A DNA stretch of 64,000 bases. Origin: Pseudonocardia humida (lineage in GTDB: Bacteria > Actinomycetota > Actinomycetes > Mycobacteriales > Pseudonocardiaceae). This document shows positions 7,322 to 17,538 of this stretch, piece by piece. A program made the position numbers and the translations under genes. The notes beneath the pieces are model-generated. The model was not told where the DNA came from. It did no database searches and worked only from the letters and a program-made list of their open reading frames with translations. Location of the stretch: positions 124,001 to 188,000 of the forward strand of contig NZ_JAGSOV010000015.1 of NCBI RefSeq assembly GCF_023898865.1, read 5' to 3'. The number at the start of each line of letters is the position of its first letter. Within the stretch, counting starts at the first letter, position 1.

Positions 7322-8254
7322 TCACGGACGCCAGGTGTCTCGGGGCAGGTCGTTCCAGTTCTCGGCCGAGCGCAACTCGTCGACGGCTCGGTGGAGCGCC
7401 GCGAGCCCGGGATGCCGCTCGCGGTCGCGCCACACCATCGACCAGGGGAGCAGCGGCACAGGAGACACGAGCGGCAGCAGTGTCGCTCCGGGCACCGGTG
7501 GGTGGCCCAGGACGGTCAGGACGGGCGGCTCGCCGTCTCGCACGTGGTGGGCGAGCTCCTCGCCACCACGTACGGGCGGGTGCGCCTCGGCCGGGCGTGC
7601 GCCGTAGCGGGTCAGGAACTGCCGGGCCAGGTCGTCCCACTCGCCGGTCACGTGGTCGCCGGCTCGCCGGCACACCTCCAGGCCTTCGAGCTCTCGGGCC
7701 GGTACTTCCGGCTGCTCCGCCAGCCGGTGGCCCGGGGGTAGCAGCAGTCCGAGCGGCTCCTCGCGGATGAGCCGGTGCTGCACCCGCACGCCGGTCGAGC
7801 GTGCGGCGGGAGGCCACACCCCGAACGCGACGTCGAGTTCACCCGCGCCGATCTGTGGAAGCGCTTCGGCGAGGCCGGCGCATCGCCGGCTGTAGAACTC
7901 GAAGCCCTCCTCGTACCGACGCGCGCGGTTCAGCACGCGGCCGGGCGTGATCCCGGCGCCGACGGCGTCGACCAGGAACCGGCTGGTGACGGCGCCCAGG
8001 TCACGTACGACTTCGTCGTGGTGGGCGAGCAGCGCGCGGGAGCGGTCCAGGAGCTCCGCCCCGGCCGCCGTCAGGGCCACGCGCCGCGTCGTGCGGTCGA
8101 ACAGGCGCACCCCGAGCTGCTGCTCCAGTCGACCGACGTCCCGGCTCAGCGCCTGCTGGGCGACGAACAGCCGCGCCGCGGCGCGGGAGAAGTGCAGTTC
8201 CTCGGCCACGACCACGAAGTGGCGCAGCAGCCGGATGTCGAGGTCGTGGCCCAC
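7322..8254 (-). CDS. LysR-family transcriptional regulator
   Basis: A 310-residue LysR protein. The winged helix occupies about residues 6-66: LDIRLLRHFVVVAEELHFSR, AAARLFVAQQALSRDVGRLE, QQLGVRLFDRTTRRVALTAA. The periplasmic-binding-like effector domain follows from about 90 onward. It is divergent from an alpha/beta hydrolase gene, 132 bp apart, the usual arrangement in which a LysR protein activates its neighbour and represses itself. I saw no perfect T-N11-A site in the gap, so that link is from gene order only. The pair is flanked by a short direct repeat (7255-7290 and 9386-9421). Confidence 0.88.
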   Translation of the reverse strand: MGHDLDIRLLRHFVVVAEELHFSRAAARLFVAQQALSRDVGRLEQQLGVRLFDRTTRRVALTAAGAELLDRSRALLAHHDEVVRDLGAVTSRFLVDAVGAGITPGRVLNRARRYEEGFEFYSRRCAGLAEALPQIGAGELDVAFGVWPPAARSTGVRVQHRLIREEPLGLLLPPGHRLAEQPEVPARELEGLEVCRRAGDHVTGEWDDLARQFLTRYGARPAEAHPPVRGGEELAHHVRDGEPPVLTVLGHPPVPGATLLPLVSPVPLLPWSMVWRDRERHPGLAALHRAVDELRSAENWNDLPRDTWRP

Positions 8255-8386
8255 ACCCGCGGTTCTACCGGATTAACGCCCCTCGCGTGTGGATCGCGCC
8301 GGAAGGGGTGTTGGACGCGGTCGGACAGCGGGCGCGAGCCTGGGCAGCACGTTCGACCGACCCCGCGACCGAGAGGCCGAGAACCC

Positions 8387-9244
8387 ATGCAGTGCGAACG
8401 CACCATCGACAGCGGCGGCGCGCAGCTGTGCGCCCAGGCATTCGGCAGCCCGTCCCGACCGACCGTCCTGCTCGTCGCCGGGACGTCGTGCTCGATGGAC
8501 TGGTGGCCGCCGGACTTCTGCACGACCCTCGCCGGGCGCGGCTTCCACGTGCTGCGATTCGACCAGCGCGACACCGGCCGGGCGACCTACGACCCGCCCG
8601 GACAGCCGGGGTACAGCCTGCCGGACCTGGTCGGAGACGCCCTCGCCGTGCTCGACGCCTACGGCGTCGCATCGGCGACCTGGGTCGGGTTCTCCCAAGG
8701 CGGCTGGATCGGTCAGCTCGCGGCCCTCGACCATCCCGCCCGCGTCTCGGAGCTCGTGCTGATGTCCACCCGGCCGACGGGCCATGGTCCAGCCGACGCA
8801 GACCTGCCCGAGGTGACCGATGAGCTGCTCCAGGCATGGGCCCAGGTCGCCGAACCCGACTGGCGGGACGAGGACGAGGTGGTCGACTACCTCGTCGCGG
8901 GGGAACGCAGCCTCGCGGCCGAGCCGTTCGACGAGCCGGGCGCCCGCGCCGTCGCCGAGGCCTGCGTGTCCCGGGCCCACCAGGTGCGCTCCGCCGTGGT
9001 GAACCACCCGATGGCAGAGCAGGGACCCCGCTGGCGCGAGCGGCTCGACCGGGTGCGCGTGCCCACCCTCGTGCTCCACGGAGACCGCGACCCGTTGTTC
9101 CCGCTCGACAACGCCGTGGCATCGGCGAAGGAGATCCCCGGCGCCCGCCTCGTCGTCCTGCCCGGTGTCGGACACGAACTGCCCCGCCGGGTGTGGCCCC
9201 AGGTGGTCGAGCACGTGGCCACCGGGGCAGGAGATCCGCACTAG
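8387..9244 (+). CDS. alpha/beta hydrolase
   Basis: A 285-residue alpha/beta-fold hydrolase. The oxyanion loop is near VLLVAGTSCSMDWWP (about 27-41). The nucleophile elbow GFSQGG has Ser near residue 104, the acid is in LVLHGDRDPLFPLD (about 225-238), and the catalytic His is in LPGVGHELPRRV (about 258-269). The RFDQRDTGRA motif after strand 4 is seen in AclR/EstB-like aclacinomycin methylesterase relatives and other small-molecule esterases. The substrate is unknown. ATG at 8387 starts the first family-like residues; the longer upstream frame is antisense to the LysR gene and was rejected. It is probably controlled by the divergent LysR protein. Confidence 0.85.
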   Translation: MQCERTIDSGGAQLCAQAFGSPSRPTVLLVAGTSCSMDWWPPDFCTTLAGRGFHVLRFDQRDTGRATYDPPGQPGYSLPDLVGDALAVLDAYGVASATWVGFSQGGWIGQLAALDHPARVSELVLMSTRPTGHGPADADLPEVTDELLQAWAQVAEPDWRDEDEVVDYLVAGERSLAAEPFDEPGARAVAEACVSRAHQVRSAVVNHPMAEQGPRWRERLDRVRVPTLVLHGDRDPLFPLDNAVASAKEIPGARLVVLPGVGHELPRRVWPQVVEHVATGAGDPH

Positions 9245-9385
9245 CTCGTCCACCCGCTGGCGGCCGACCGCTCGGCGACCGCGCCGACGTCGGTGCACTC
9301 GCCCGGTCAGCCGCGCCGCGGCACCGGCGGGACGCCACCGCTCGTCCCAGCAGTGGCGCTCGCCCGACCCGACCGCGCACCTGAC

Positions 9386-9421
9386 CGGCTACGCGACGTC
9401 GGCCGGCTCCCCGCCGGTGAC
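9386..9421. repeat. 36-bp direct repeat, copy 2 (authentic ybaK 3' end)
   Basis: This is the partner of 7255-7290, with four mismatches over 36 bp. Here it contains the real stop codon (TAG on the minus strand, 9389-9391) of the YbaK-like gene. Confidence 0.5.
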
Positions 9422-9877
9422 GGCCACCAGCTCGGCGAACGTGCTGGGGAAGACGGCGTGCGGGATGCCGCCTGCCGCCCAGACCTCCGGGTAGGCCTCC
9501 AGCGCCCGGTCGACCAGCGTGCGGATCGGTGCCGGGTGCCCCACCGGCGCCACCCCGCCGATCGCCTGTCCCGTGGCCGCGCGCACGAACTCCGGGGTCG
9601 CGCGGCGGACGCGGGTCGCCCCGACCAGCGCGGCCACCTTGCCGGTGTCGACGCGGTGCGCACCGGAGGTGAGGACGAGCAGCGGGGCGCCGTCGGCGTC
9701 GAAGACCAGGGAGTTGGCGATCTGGCCGACCTCGACGCCGAGTGCGGCGGCGGCCGCGGCGGCGGTGGACACGGCGTCGGGGAGCACGCGCATGCGGTCG
9801 ATCCGGGACGGGTCGGCGCCGCCGCGGCGCAGGGCGTCGACGACGAGCTGGACGTTCGGGTGGGTCACGGGAGGCAT
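9389..9877 (-). CDS. YbaK/EbsC-type aminoacyl-tRNA deacylase
   Basis: A 162-residue single-domain YbaK/ProX family protein. This fold hydrolyses mischarged aminoacyl-tRNAs in trans, such as Cys- or Ala-tRNA(Pro). Family landmarks are VEVGQIANSLVFDADG (about 50-65), HRVDTGKVAALVG with the conserved Lys (about 74-86), TGQAIGGVAPVGHP (about 102-115) and YPEVWAAGGIPHAVF (about 130-144). Length and motif order are normal for the family. The start is ATG at 9877. It is a single gene upstream of a Ser/Thr kinase gene in the same direction, and its 3' end is partly duplicated at 7255-7290. Confidence 0.88.
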   Translation of the reverse strand: MPPVTHPNVQLVVDALRRGGADPSRIDRMRVLPDAVSTAAAAAAALGVEVGQIANSLVFDADGAPLLVLTSGAHRVDTGKVAALVGATRVRRATPEFVRAATGQAIGGVAPVGHPAPIRTLVDRALEAYPEVWAAGGIPHAVFPSTFAELVAVTGGEPADVA

Positions 9878-9895
9878 CCCACCATCGCCGGCCTC

Positions 9896-11431
9896 TCAGC
9901 TGTCGTCGAGGACCCGGGTGCCGGTGAGCTGGCGGCCGTCGGCCGCGGACAGCACGCAGTACACCCCGCGCGACTGGTACGACGGCCGCGACGCGCCTGC
10001 GCTGCGGGTGTCGTCCTGGAAGGCCTCCTCCGATGGCAGCAGCAGGGTGACCGCGAGCTGGTCCTTGTCCTCGCCGACGACGACGTTGTCGAAGTACATC
10101 CGGCAGGCGGCCGCCCCGAACTCCCGGAAGTCCTCCGCCCCCGGGTACCGGACCTCGTCGTCGCTGCCGTACGGCAGGTAGGCCGCGAAGACCTGGCTGT
10201 CGTGGACCTCGTCGCAGTCGCGCATCGCGCCGCTGTCGACCGCCCGGCCCGGCCCCGGCGCCACCTGGTAGCAGTAGCCGTTGCTGACGTCGAACTCCGG
10301 CACGTCGCCGCCGGCGCCGTAGCTGAGCGTGGTGATCTCCCGCTCGCCCAGCCCGGGCAGCAGCAGCCGGCCGCCGATCCCGCCGGCGACGAGCCCGACC
10401 ACGAGGGCCGCGGCCGTCCACAGCAGGGTGCGCCGCCACCCGCCGCCCCGGGTGGCCTGCTGCAGCGGCGTGGTGGGTCCCGGCCCGTGCGGGCCCCCGA
10501 CCGGCATGGTGGACGTGGCCGGGGAGCCGAGGATCGCCGCGGCCTGCGGTCCGGTCAGCCGCACCGTCGGGTCGCGCTGCAGCAGTCCGGCGATCACCGC
10601 GCCGAGCGCGCCGCGCGCCCGCGTCGGCGGGATCTCGGCCTGCAGCACCGCCGAGATGGTGGCCGCGGTGGTGTCGCGGGTGAACGGGCCGCGGCCCTCG
10701 ACGGCGTAGAACAGGGTGGCGCCCAGCGCCCACAGGTCCGACGCCGGTGAGGCGTCGGCGCCGTCGAGCTGCTCGGGCGAGAGGTAGCCCGGCGAGCCGA
10801 CCAGCAGCCCGGTGCTGGTCAGCCGGGTGTCGTCGGTGGCATGGGCGATGCCGAAGTCGGTGAGCTTGACCCGCCCGCTCGGGGTCAGCATGACGTTGCC
10901 CGGCTTGACGTCGCGGTGCGCGACCCCGGCCTCGTGCGCGGCCCGCAGCGCCGAGAGCAGCTGCTGGGCCACCGGGGTCGCGGTGCGCTCGTCGAGCGGC
11001 CCGTTCTGCGCGACGACGTCGGCCAGGGTCCGGGCGTCGATCAGCTCCATCACGATGTGGTCGACGCCGTTGTCGGTGACGACGTCGTAGACCGTGACGA
11101 TGCCCGGGTCGCTGAGCCTGCCCGCGGTGCGCGCCTCGCGCAGCAGCCGCTCGCGGAAGTTGTGCCGGTCCTCCGGGCTCAGGCCCTCGGCCAGGTGCAG
11201 CTCCTTGACCGCGACCTGGCGCCCGATCACCCGGTCCTCCGCCCGCCACACGATGCCCATGCCACCGCGGCCCAGCTCGCCGAGCACGACGTAACGCCCG
11301 CCGATGACCCGGGTGGGGGCGACCGGCGCGCCGACCTGCCCGGGCGGCGGCCCGGGCCACGGGTGGGCGCCGGTGCTGTGCCGGCCGGTCTGGGGCGCGC
11401 CGGGGTGAGCGCCGCCGGGCGGGTACGTCAT
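9896..11431 (-). CDS. Pkn-type membrane Ser/Thr protein kinase
   Basis: A 511-residue eukaryotic-like kinase. The kinase domain spans about residues 45-310: the Gly loop ELGRGGMGIVWRAED, the ATP-binding Lys in VAVKELH, the catalytic loop HRDVKPGNVM, and metal-binding DFGIAHA followed by GSPGYLSPEQL. A transmembrane helix (TLLWTAAALVVGLVAGGIGG, about 350-370) leads to an extracytoplasmic domain of about 135 residues. That domain has paired Cys (NGYCYQV, RDCDEVH, AACRMYF, VYCVLS) and lacks PASTA repeats, so its ligand is unclear. It resembles the septum/DUF4190-type sensor regions of actinobacterial kinases. The ATG overlaps the stop of the upstream ExoIII-type gene by 4 bp, so the two are translationally coupled. 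Confidence 0.92.
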   Translation of the reverse strand: MTYPPGGAHPGAPQTGRHSTGAHPWPGPPPGQVGAPVAPTRVIGGRYVVLGELGRGGMGIVWRAEDRVIGRQVAVKELHLAEGLSPEDRHNFRERLLREARTAGRLSDPGIVTVYDVVTDNGVDHIVMELIDARTLADVVAQNGPLDERTATPVAQQLLSALRAAHEAGVAHRDVKPGNVMLTPSGRVKLTDFGIAHATDDTRLTSTGLLVGSPGYLSPEQLDGADASPASDLWALGATLFYAVEGRGPFTRDTTAATISAVLQAEIPPTRARGALGAVIAGLLQRDPTVRLTGPQAAAILGSPATSTMPVGGPHGPGPTTPLQQATRGGGWRRTLLWTAAALVVGLVAGGIGGRLLLPGLGEREITTLSYGAGGDVPEFDVSNGYCYQVAPGPGRAVDSGAMRDCDEVHDSQVFAAYLPYGSDDEVRYPGAEDFREFGAAACRMYFDNVVVGEDKDQLAVTLLLPSEEAFQDDTRSAGASRPSYQSRGVYCVLSAADGRQLTGTRVLDDS

Positions 11432-12240
11432 GCGGGCCCCTCCGGATCGGTCGCCGTCGCGTAGGACACCGTGACGGGCGCGTGGTCGGACCAGCGCTCC
11501 CCGTGCGTCGCGGCCCGCTCGACCACAGCCGACACGGCCCGCGCCGCCAGCGCGGGAGTCGCGAGGTGCAGGTCGATGCGCCAACCGGCGTCGTTGTCGA
11601 AGGCGCGGCCGCGGTAGGACCACCAGGAGTACGGCCCGTCGACGTCCGGGTGCCGGGCGCGCACCACGTCGACCCAGCCCTCGGCGAGCAGGCCGGCCAG
11701 CCAGGCCCGCTCGTGCGGCAGGAACCCGGAGTTCTTCGCGTTGCGCCGCCAGGCCCGGATGTCGCGCTCGGTGGGGGCGATGTTCCAGTCGCCGCAGACC
11801 AGCACCTCGCGGTCCTCGGCGGCCGCCTTGGCCCGGCGCTCGGCCAGGTAGGGCCCGAACTCGGCGAGGAAGCGGTCCTTCTCGTCCTGGCGGGGGGTGC
11901 CGACCGTGCCGTTGGGCAGGTACAGCGAGCCGATGGTGAGGCCGGGCAGGTCGATCTCCAGGTAGCGCCCGGAGCCGTCGAACTCCGTCGAGCCGATGCC
12001 CACCCGGACCGCCTCGGGCTCGCCGCGGGTGAGCACACCGACGCCGCACCGCCCGCGCTGGGCGCCCGGCACGTGGCTGAGCACCCAGCCGTCCAGCAGG
12101 CCGGCGGGGAACTCGTCCCGCTCGGCGCGCGTCTCCTGCACGCAGACGACGTCGGCCGTGGTCCGGGCGAGCCACCGGGCGAAGCCCTTCGGCCCCGCAG
12201 CCCGCACGCCGTTGACGTTCACGGAACTGACGGTGTGCAC
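11428..12240 (-). CDS. exodeoxyribonuclease III (XthA-type AP endonuclease)
   Basis: A 270-residue member of the exonuclease III/endonuclease-exonuclease-phosphatase fold, which cleaves abasic sites and trims 3' ends in base excision repair. Active-site motifs are SVNVNGVRAA (Asn), VVCVQETRA (metal-binding Glu), VLVCGDWNIAPTE (catalytic Asp/Asn), AGWRIDLHLATP and WSDHAPVTV (final Asp-His pair). GTG at 12240 (encoding the HTVSSVNVNG start) was chosen because ExoIII proteins begin right at this strand. The 543-bp open stretch further upstream covers another gene antisense or out of frame. The ATGA overlap with the downstream Ser/Thr kinase gene implies coupled translation. Confidence 0.9.
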   Translation of the reverse strand: MHTVSSVNVNGVRAAGPKGFARWLARTTADVVCVQETRAERDEFPAGLLDGWVLSHVPGAQRGRCGVGVLTRGEPEAVRVGIGSTEFDGSGRYLEIDLPGLTIGSLYLPNGTVGTPRQDEKDRFLAEFGPYLAERRAKAAAEDREVLVCGDWNIAPTERDIRAWRRNAKNSGFLPHERAWLAGLLAEGWVDVVRARHPDVDGPYSWWSYRGRAFDNDAGWRIDLHLATPALAARAVSAVVERAATHGERWSDHAPVTVSYATATDPEGPA

Positions 12241-12257
12241 GCCGCCAGCGTCCCCTA

Positions 12258-12602
12258 CTAGCAGACGGTGCCCGCCACGGGGGCCAGGTACTGGTCGGAG
12301 GCCCAGCGGTCGCCCTCCAGCTGGCGGAAGCCGTCGGTGACGATCGTCGTCCCGTCGACGCGCGTGCCCCGGCTCAGCGCGTCGAGCAGCTCGGCGTTCT
12401 GGCTGGGCCCGGCGCGGACGTTCAGCTCCTCGGTGGTGACCTCCAGCGTGCAGCCGGTGGACCCGTCGGCCTGGTTGGGCAGCAGGCTGCCGCCGCCGCG
12501 GTCGATCAGCGCGAGCACCGCCAGCAGCGCGCCGGCGACGAGCACGAAGGCCCAGCCCTTGAAGGAGGACGACTTCAGCTGGGGGATGGTGAGCTTGGCC
12601 AT
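12258..12602 (-). CDS. membrane-anchored SH3-domain protein
   Basis: A 114-residue protein with one N-terminal transmembrane helix (about residues 18-34, FVLVAGALLAVLALI) and an extracytoplasmic bacterial SH3 domain (about 50-112): TLEVTTEELNVRAGPSQNAE, LLDALSRGTRV, GFRQLEGDRWASDQYLAPV. Such domains often bind peptidoglycan or other wall components. The start is ATG at 12602 with GGGAG a few bases ahead, and a TACCGT -10-like box lies about 40 nt upstream. It sits 17 bp before the ExoIII gene in the same direction, so the SH3 protein, ExoIII and kinase genes may form one operon. Confidence 0.8.
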   Translation of the reverse strand: MAKLTIPQLKSSSFKGWAFVLVAGALLAVLALIDRGGGSLLPNQADGSTGCTLEVTTEELNVRAGPSQNAELLDALSRGTRVDGTTIVTDGFRQLEGDRWASDQYLAPVAGTVC

Positions 12603-12772
12603 CTGTCGCGGCTCCCGGGGCGTGAGGGGACTGCGAGAACGGTAGCCGGTCGAACGCCCGCCGCGCGCCCCCGCGCGTGCGGTTCCCCCTGCTCCGGTCG
12701 GCGTCGGATAGCGTGGGCGACGGCGGGCCGCACGTGCCGCCGTCCACCCGAAACCAGGCAGGCGGAGCGACG

Positions 12773-14965
<2,193 letters not shown>

Positions 14966-15001
14966 ACCCTCCCTGACCCGGCTGACGGCGCACACCGGTC
15001 T

Positions 15002-15056
15002 GCCACCGCGCGCATGTCGGGACGTGTGCGCGGTGGCCACCGCGCGTGCGCGGTGG
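15002..15056. terminator. tandem GC-rich hairpins between convergent genes
   Basis: Stem 1 has arms of 13 nt with one mismatch (GCCACCGCGCGCA at 15002-15014 with 15025-15037). Stem 2 is the perfect palindrome CCACCGCGC-GT-GCGCGGTGG at 15037-15056. The shared CCACCGCGC motif means the arms can also pair in the alternative combination. It lies between the 3' ends of icd (+) and the VC0807-like gene (-), so it probably ends transcription from both sides. No U tract is present, as is common in actinobacteria. Confidence 0.6.
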
Positions 15057-15060
15057 GCCG

Positions 15061-15702
15061 TCACGCCGCGACCCGGCGACGACCGAACAGCTCGTTCCAC
15101 ACCCCCGCGCGCCACAGGAAGAACCACGTCGGGGGCTGCAGCGCGGCGATCGTCACGAAGGTCAGCGCCGTGTCCAGAGCGGGCACCCAGGCCACCGGCA
15201 GCGTGTAGGCCATCACCAGCCGCAGCGCGCTGTCGGTCAGCGACACCGCGCCCCAGGTGATCGTGATGTCGCGCCACGCCCGCCGGAACCGCGCGTTCGT
15301 CTCCCACAGCCGGTCCATCACCACCACCCGCCCGGGCATCATCGAGCGGCTGACCGTGAAGCACAGCGGTCGCCGGGTGAAGGCGCTGGCCAGGGTCCAC
15401 AGCCCGAACGGTGCGGTCAGCCAGACCCCGCGCGCCAGCAGTTCCCGCGGTCCGCCGCTGCCCAGCAGCGTGGCCAGCAGGCTGAGCAGCGTCGCCGCCA
15501 GCACAGCCACCCCGATCGCGTCGACGCGCCGCTCGCGCAGGCCGGTGTACCCGGCGTGCAGCAGCGGCGGCACCGCCGACGCCAGCAGCGCGGGCACGTC
15601 CCCGACGCCCCACGCGTGCAGCCCGTAGAACACGGCCAGCGGGGCGGCGACGTCCAGCGCCAGCGTCCGGACGAGCGGCGGGACGGAGCGGTTCTCGGCC
15701 AT
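15061..15702 (-). CDS. VC0807-family integral membrane protein
   Basis: A 213-residue membrane protein with about six hydrophobic segments, matching the VC0807 family often annotated in actinobacteria. It starts at ATG 15702 (MAENRSVPPLVRTLALD). The conserved-looking cytoplasmic segment DRLWETNARFRRAWRDITIT and the preceding TRRPLCFTVSRSM loop lie in the centre (about 110-150). No function is established for the family. The upstream region to 15959 contains dispersed repeat sequence and serves as the intergenic region with the divergent ABC permease gene. Confidence 0.7.
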   Translation of the reverse strand: MAENRSVPPLVRTLALDVAAPLAVFYGLHAWGVGDVPALLASAVPPLLHAGYTGLRERRVDAIGVAVLAATLLSLLATLLGSGGPRELLARGVWLTAPFGLWTLASAFTRRPLCFTVSRSMMPGRVVVMDRLWETNARFRRAWRDITITWGAVSLTDSALRLVMAYTLPVAWVPALDTALTFVTIAALQPPTWFFLWRAGVWNELFGRRRVAA

Positions 15703-15803
15703 GGGCCCAGGCTCGCCTCGGGACCCCGCCGCCCGCGCCGGCCGACGGCATCGAGCACCCCCTACTTTCGTCGGACTCCGCTCGCCCGCGGCGCCCGCGC
15801 CGG

Positions 15804-15887
15804 TTCAGGAAGGCCACCCTCAGGTCCCCACAGGACAGGAAGGCCACCTTCCTGACCCCGGCAGGTCAGGAACGTGGCCTTCCTGAA
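15804..15887. repeat. dispersed CAGGAAGGCCAC inverted-repeat element (three sub-copies)
   Basis: A perfect 14-bp inverted repeat, TTCAGGAAGGCCAC (15804-15817) with its complement at 15874-15887, encloses a third copy near 15832-15848 that carries its own small palindrome (AAGGCCACCTT). The same core recurs at 18531-18583, 42114-42136 and 63145-63195. Here it lies between two divergent genes, so it cannot simply be a terminator of a flanking gene. Confidence 0.65.
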
Positions 15888-15959
15888 CTCCGGGCGGGCC
15901 CAGCGCCGGGGCGACGAGCCGGCGAAAACCGGTTGTGGACGGCCGTAACGTGGACAGAC

Positions 15960-16748
15960 GTGCTGTCGCCCTACCCCCTGTTGGTGCGCGCCGGCTACCG
16001 GCGGCGCAGTGTCTACCTCACCGCCAGCCTGGCCGGGCTGTTCACCAACACCGTGTTCGGGCTGCTGCGGGTCGCCGTGCTGCTGGCCGTGGTCGCGCAG
16101 ACGGGCAGCACCGCCGGGTACGACGCCGGGGCGGTGTCCGCGTTCGTCTGGCTGGGCCAGGGGCTGATCGCCGTGGTCATGCTGTGGGGCGACGGGGAGC
16201 TGTCCGAGCGGGTCCGCAGCGGCGACATCGCGATCGACCTGTCCCGGCCGTGGGACCTGCAGCTCGCGCTGCTGGCCGGCGACCTGGGCCGGGCCGGGCA
16301 CGCGGTGCTGTTTCGGCTCGCCCCGCCGGTGGCGTTCGGGGCGCTGGTGCTGCCGTTCCGCTGGCCGACCGACCCGGTCCCGACGATCCTGCTGTTCACC
16401 GCCTCGACGGTGCTGGCGGTGGTGGTCAGCTTCGCGCTGCGGTTCCTGCTCGACCTGTCGACGTTCTGGCTGCTCGACTCCCGGGGCGTGCGCTCGGTCT
16501 ACAACGGGCTCGGCGGGGTGCTCGCCGGGCTGACCGTGCCGCTGGCGTTCTTCCCCGACGCGCTGCGCGGGCTGCTCTACGCCACCCCGTTCCCGGCGAT
16601 CCTGCAGACCCCGATCGACGTGTTCACCGAGCGCGACGGGCTGGCGGCGCTGCTCGCCCACCAGCTGCTGTGGGCGGTGGCGCTGCTCGCGCTCGGCCGG
16701 CTGGTGCTGGCCAGGGCCACCCGCAAGCTGGTGGTGCAGGGTGGCTGA
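15960..16748 (+). CDS. ABC-2 type exporter permease (COG4587/DUF990-like)
   Basis: A 262-residue polytopic protein with about six transmembrane segments. The N-terminal PYPLLVRAGYRRRSVYLTAS and the cytoplasmic LWGDGELSERVRSGDIAIDL followed by SRPWDLQL are typical of the first permease of the COG4587-COG3694-COG4586 exporter group, annotated in some genomes as viologen exporter permeases. GTG at 15960 was chosen; a TTG nine codons earlier is possible, and neither has a strong ribosome site. The stop overlaps the next permease by 8 bp. The transported substrate is unknown. Confidence 0.82.
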   Translation: MLSPYPLLVRAGYRRRSVYLTASLAGLFTNTVFGLLRVAVLLAVVAQTGSTAGYDAGAVSAFVWLGQGLIAVVMLWGDGELSERVRSGDIAIDLSRPWDLQLALLAGDLGRAGHAVLFRLAPPVAFGALVLPFRWPTDPVPTILLFTASTVLAVVVSFALRFLLDLSTFWLLDSRGVRSVYNGLGGVLAGLTVPLAFFPDALRGLLYATPFPAILQTPIDVFTERDGLAALLAHQLLWAVALLALGRLVLARATRKLVVQGG

Positions 16749-17538
16749 GGGGGTCTACCGGCGGATCGTCGCGTCCCGGGTGCGCAGCCAGCTGGCGTAC
16801 CCGACGTCGTTCGCGCTCGACTGCCTCGCCCAGGCGATCGGGCAGGCGCTGGAGCTCGTGGTGATCCTCGTGGTGTTCGGCCGGGTGCGGTCGCTCGGCG
16901 GTTTCGACCGCGAGGAGGTGCTGCTGATGTACGGGCTGGCCGGGATCGCGTTCGGCCTCGCCGACCTCGCCGTCGGCCAGCTCGACGACCTGCCCCGCTG
17001 GATCCGCACCGGCGAGTTCGACGTGCTGCTGGCCCGCCCGCTCGGGACGCTGACCCAGCTCGCGACCAGCGACCTGCAGCTGCGCCGGCTGGGTCGGGTC
17101 GCCGTGGGGCTGGTGGTGCTGGTCGCGGTGATCACCGGCGCGGGCATCGAACCGACCCCGCTCAACCTGGCGCTGCTCGTGGTCACACCGCTGGTCGGGA
17201 CGGTGCTGATCAGCGCGATCTGGGTGGCGACCTGCGCCGTCTCGTTCTGGGTCGTCGACGGCAAGGAGGTCGCCAACGCCTTCACCTACGGCTCGTCGCT
17301 GACCACCTCCTACCCCGTCACGGTGTTCGGCCCGTGGCTGCGCCGGGTGTTCTGCTTCGCGGTGCCCTCGGCGTTCGTCGCCTACTTCCCGGCGCTGGCC
17401 CTGCTCGACCGCCCCGACCCGCTGGGCCTGCCGCACGCCCTGCGCTACGCCTCACCGCTCGTCGCCGTCGTCGCGGTCGCCGTCGCCGCACTCGTCTGGC
17501 GGACCGCCGTCCGCCGCTACCAGGGAGCCGGATCATGA
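16741..17538 (+). CDS. ABC-2 type exporter permease (COG3694-like)
   Basis: A 265-residue polytopic membrane protein, the second permease of the exporter. It begins VAEGVYRRIVASRVRSQLAY at GTG 16741, within the end of the first permease gene. The central loop GQLDDLPRWIRTGEFDVLLA with the following RPLG is the counterpart of the RSGDIAIDL..RPWD loop in the first permease and is typical of the family. Six hydrophobic segments fit a heterodimeric channel. Its stop overlaps the ATPase start by 4 bp (ATGA). The three genes thus form a tightly coupled operon at 15960-18485. Confidence 0.83.
   Translation: MAEGVYRRIVASRVRSQLAYPTSFALDCLAQAIGQALELVVILVVFGRVRSLGGFDREEVLLMYGLAGIAFGLADLAVGQLDDLPRWIRTGEFDVLLARPLGTLTQLATSDLQLRRLGRVAVGLVVLVAVITGAGIEPTPLNLALLVVTPLVGTVLISAIWVATCAVSFWVVDGKEVANAFTYGSSLTTSYPVTVFGPWLRRVFCFAVPSAFVAYFPALALLDRPDPLGLPHALRYASPLVAVVAVAVAALVWRTAVRRYQGAGS

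Noticed and set aside
15931..15960. TTG at 15933 as the start of the first ABC permease
   Set aside because: It is possible, but it adds nine residues without a ribosome site. The GTG at 15960 starts closer to the conserved LSPYPLLVRAGYR segment.
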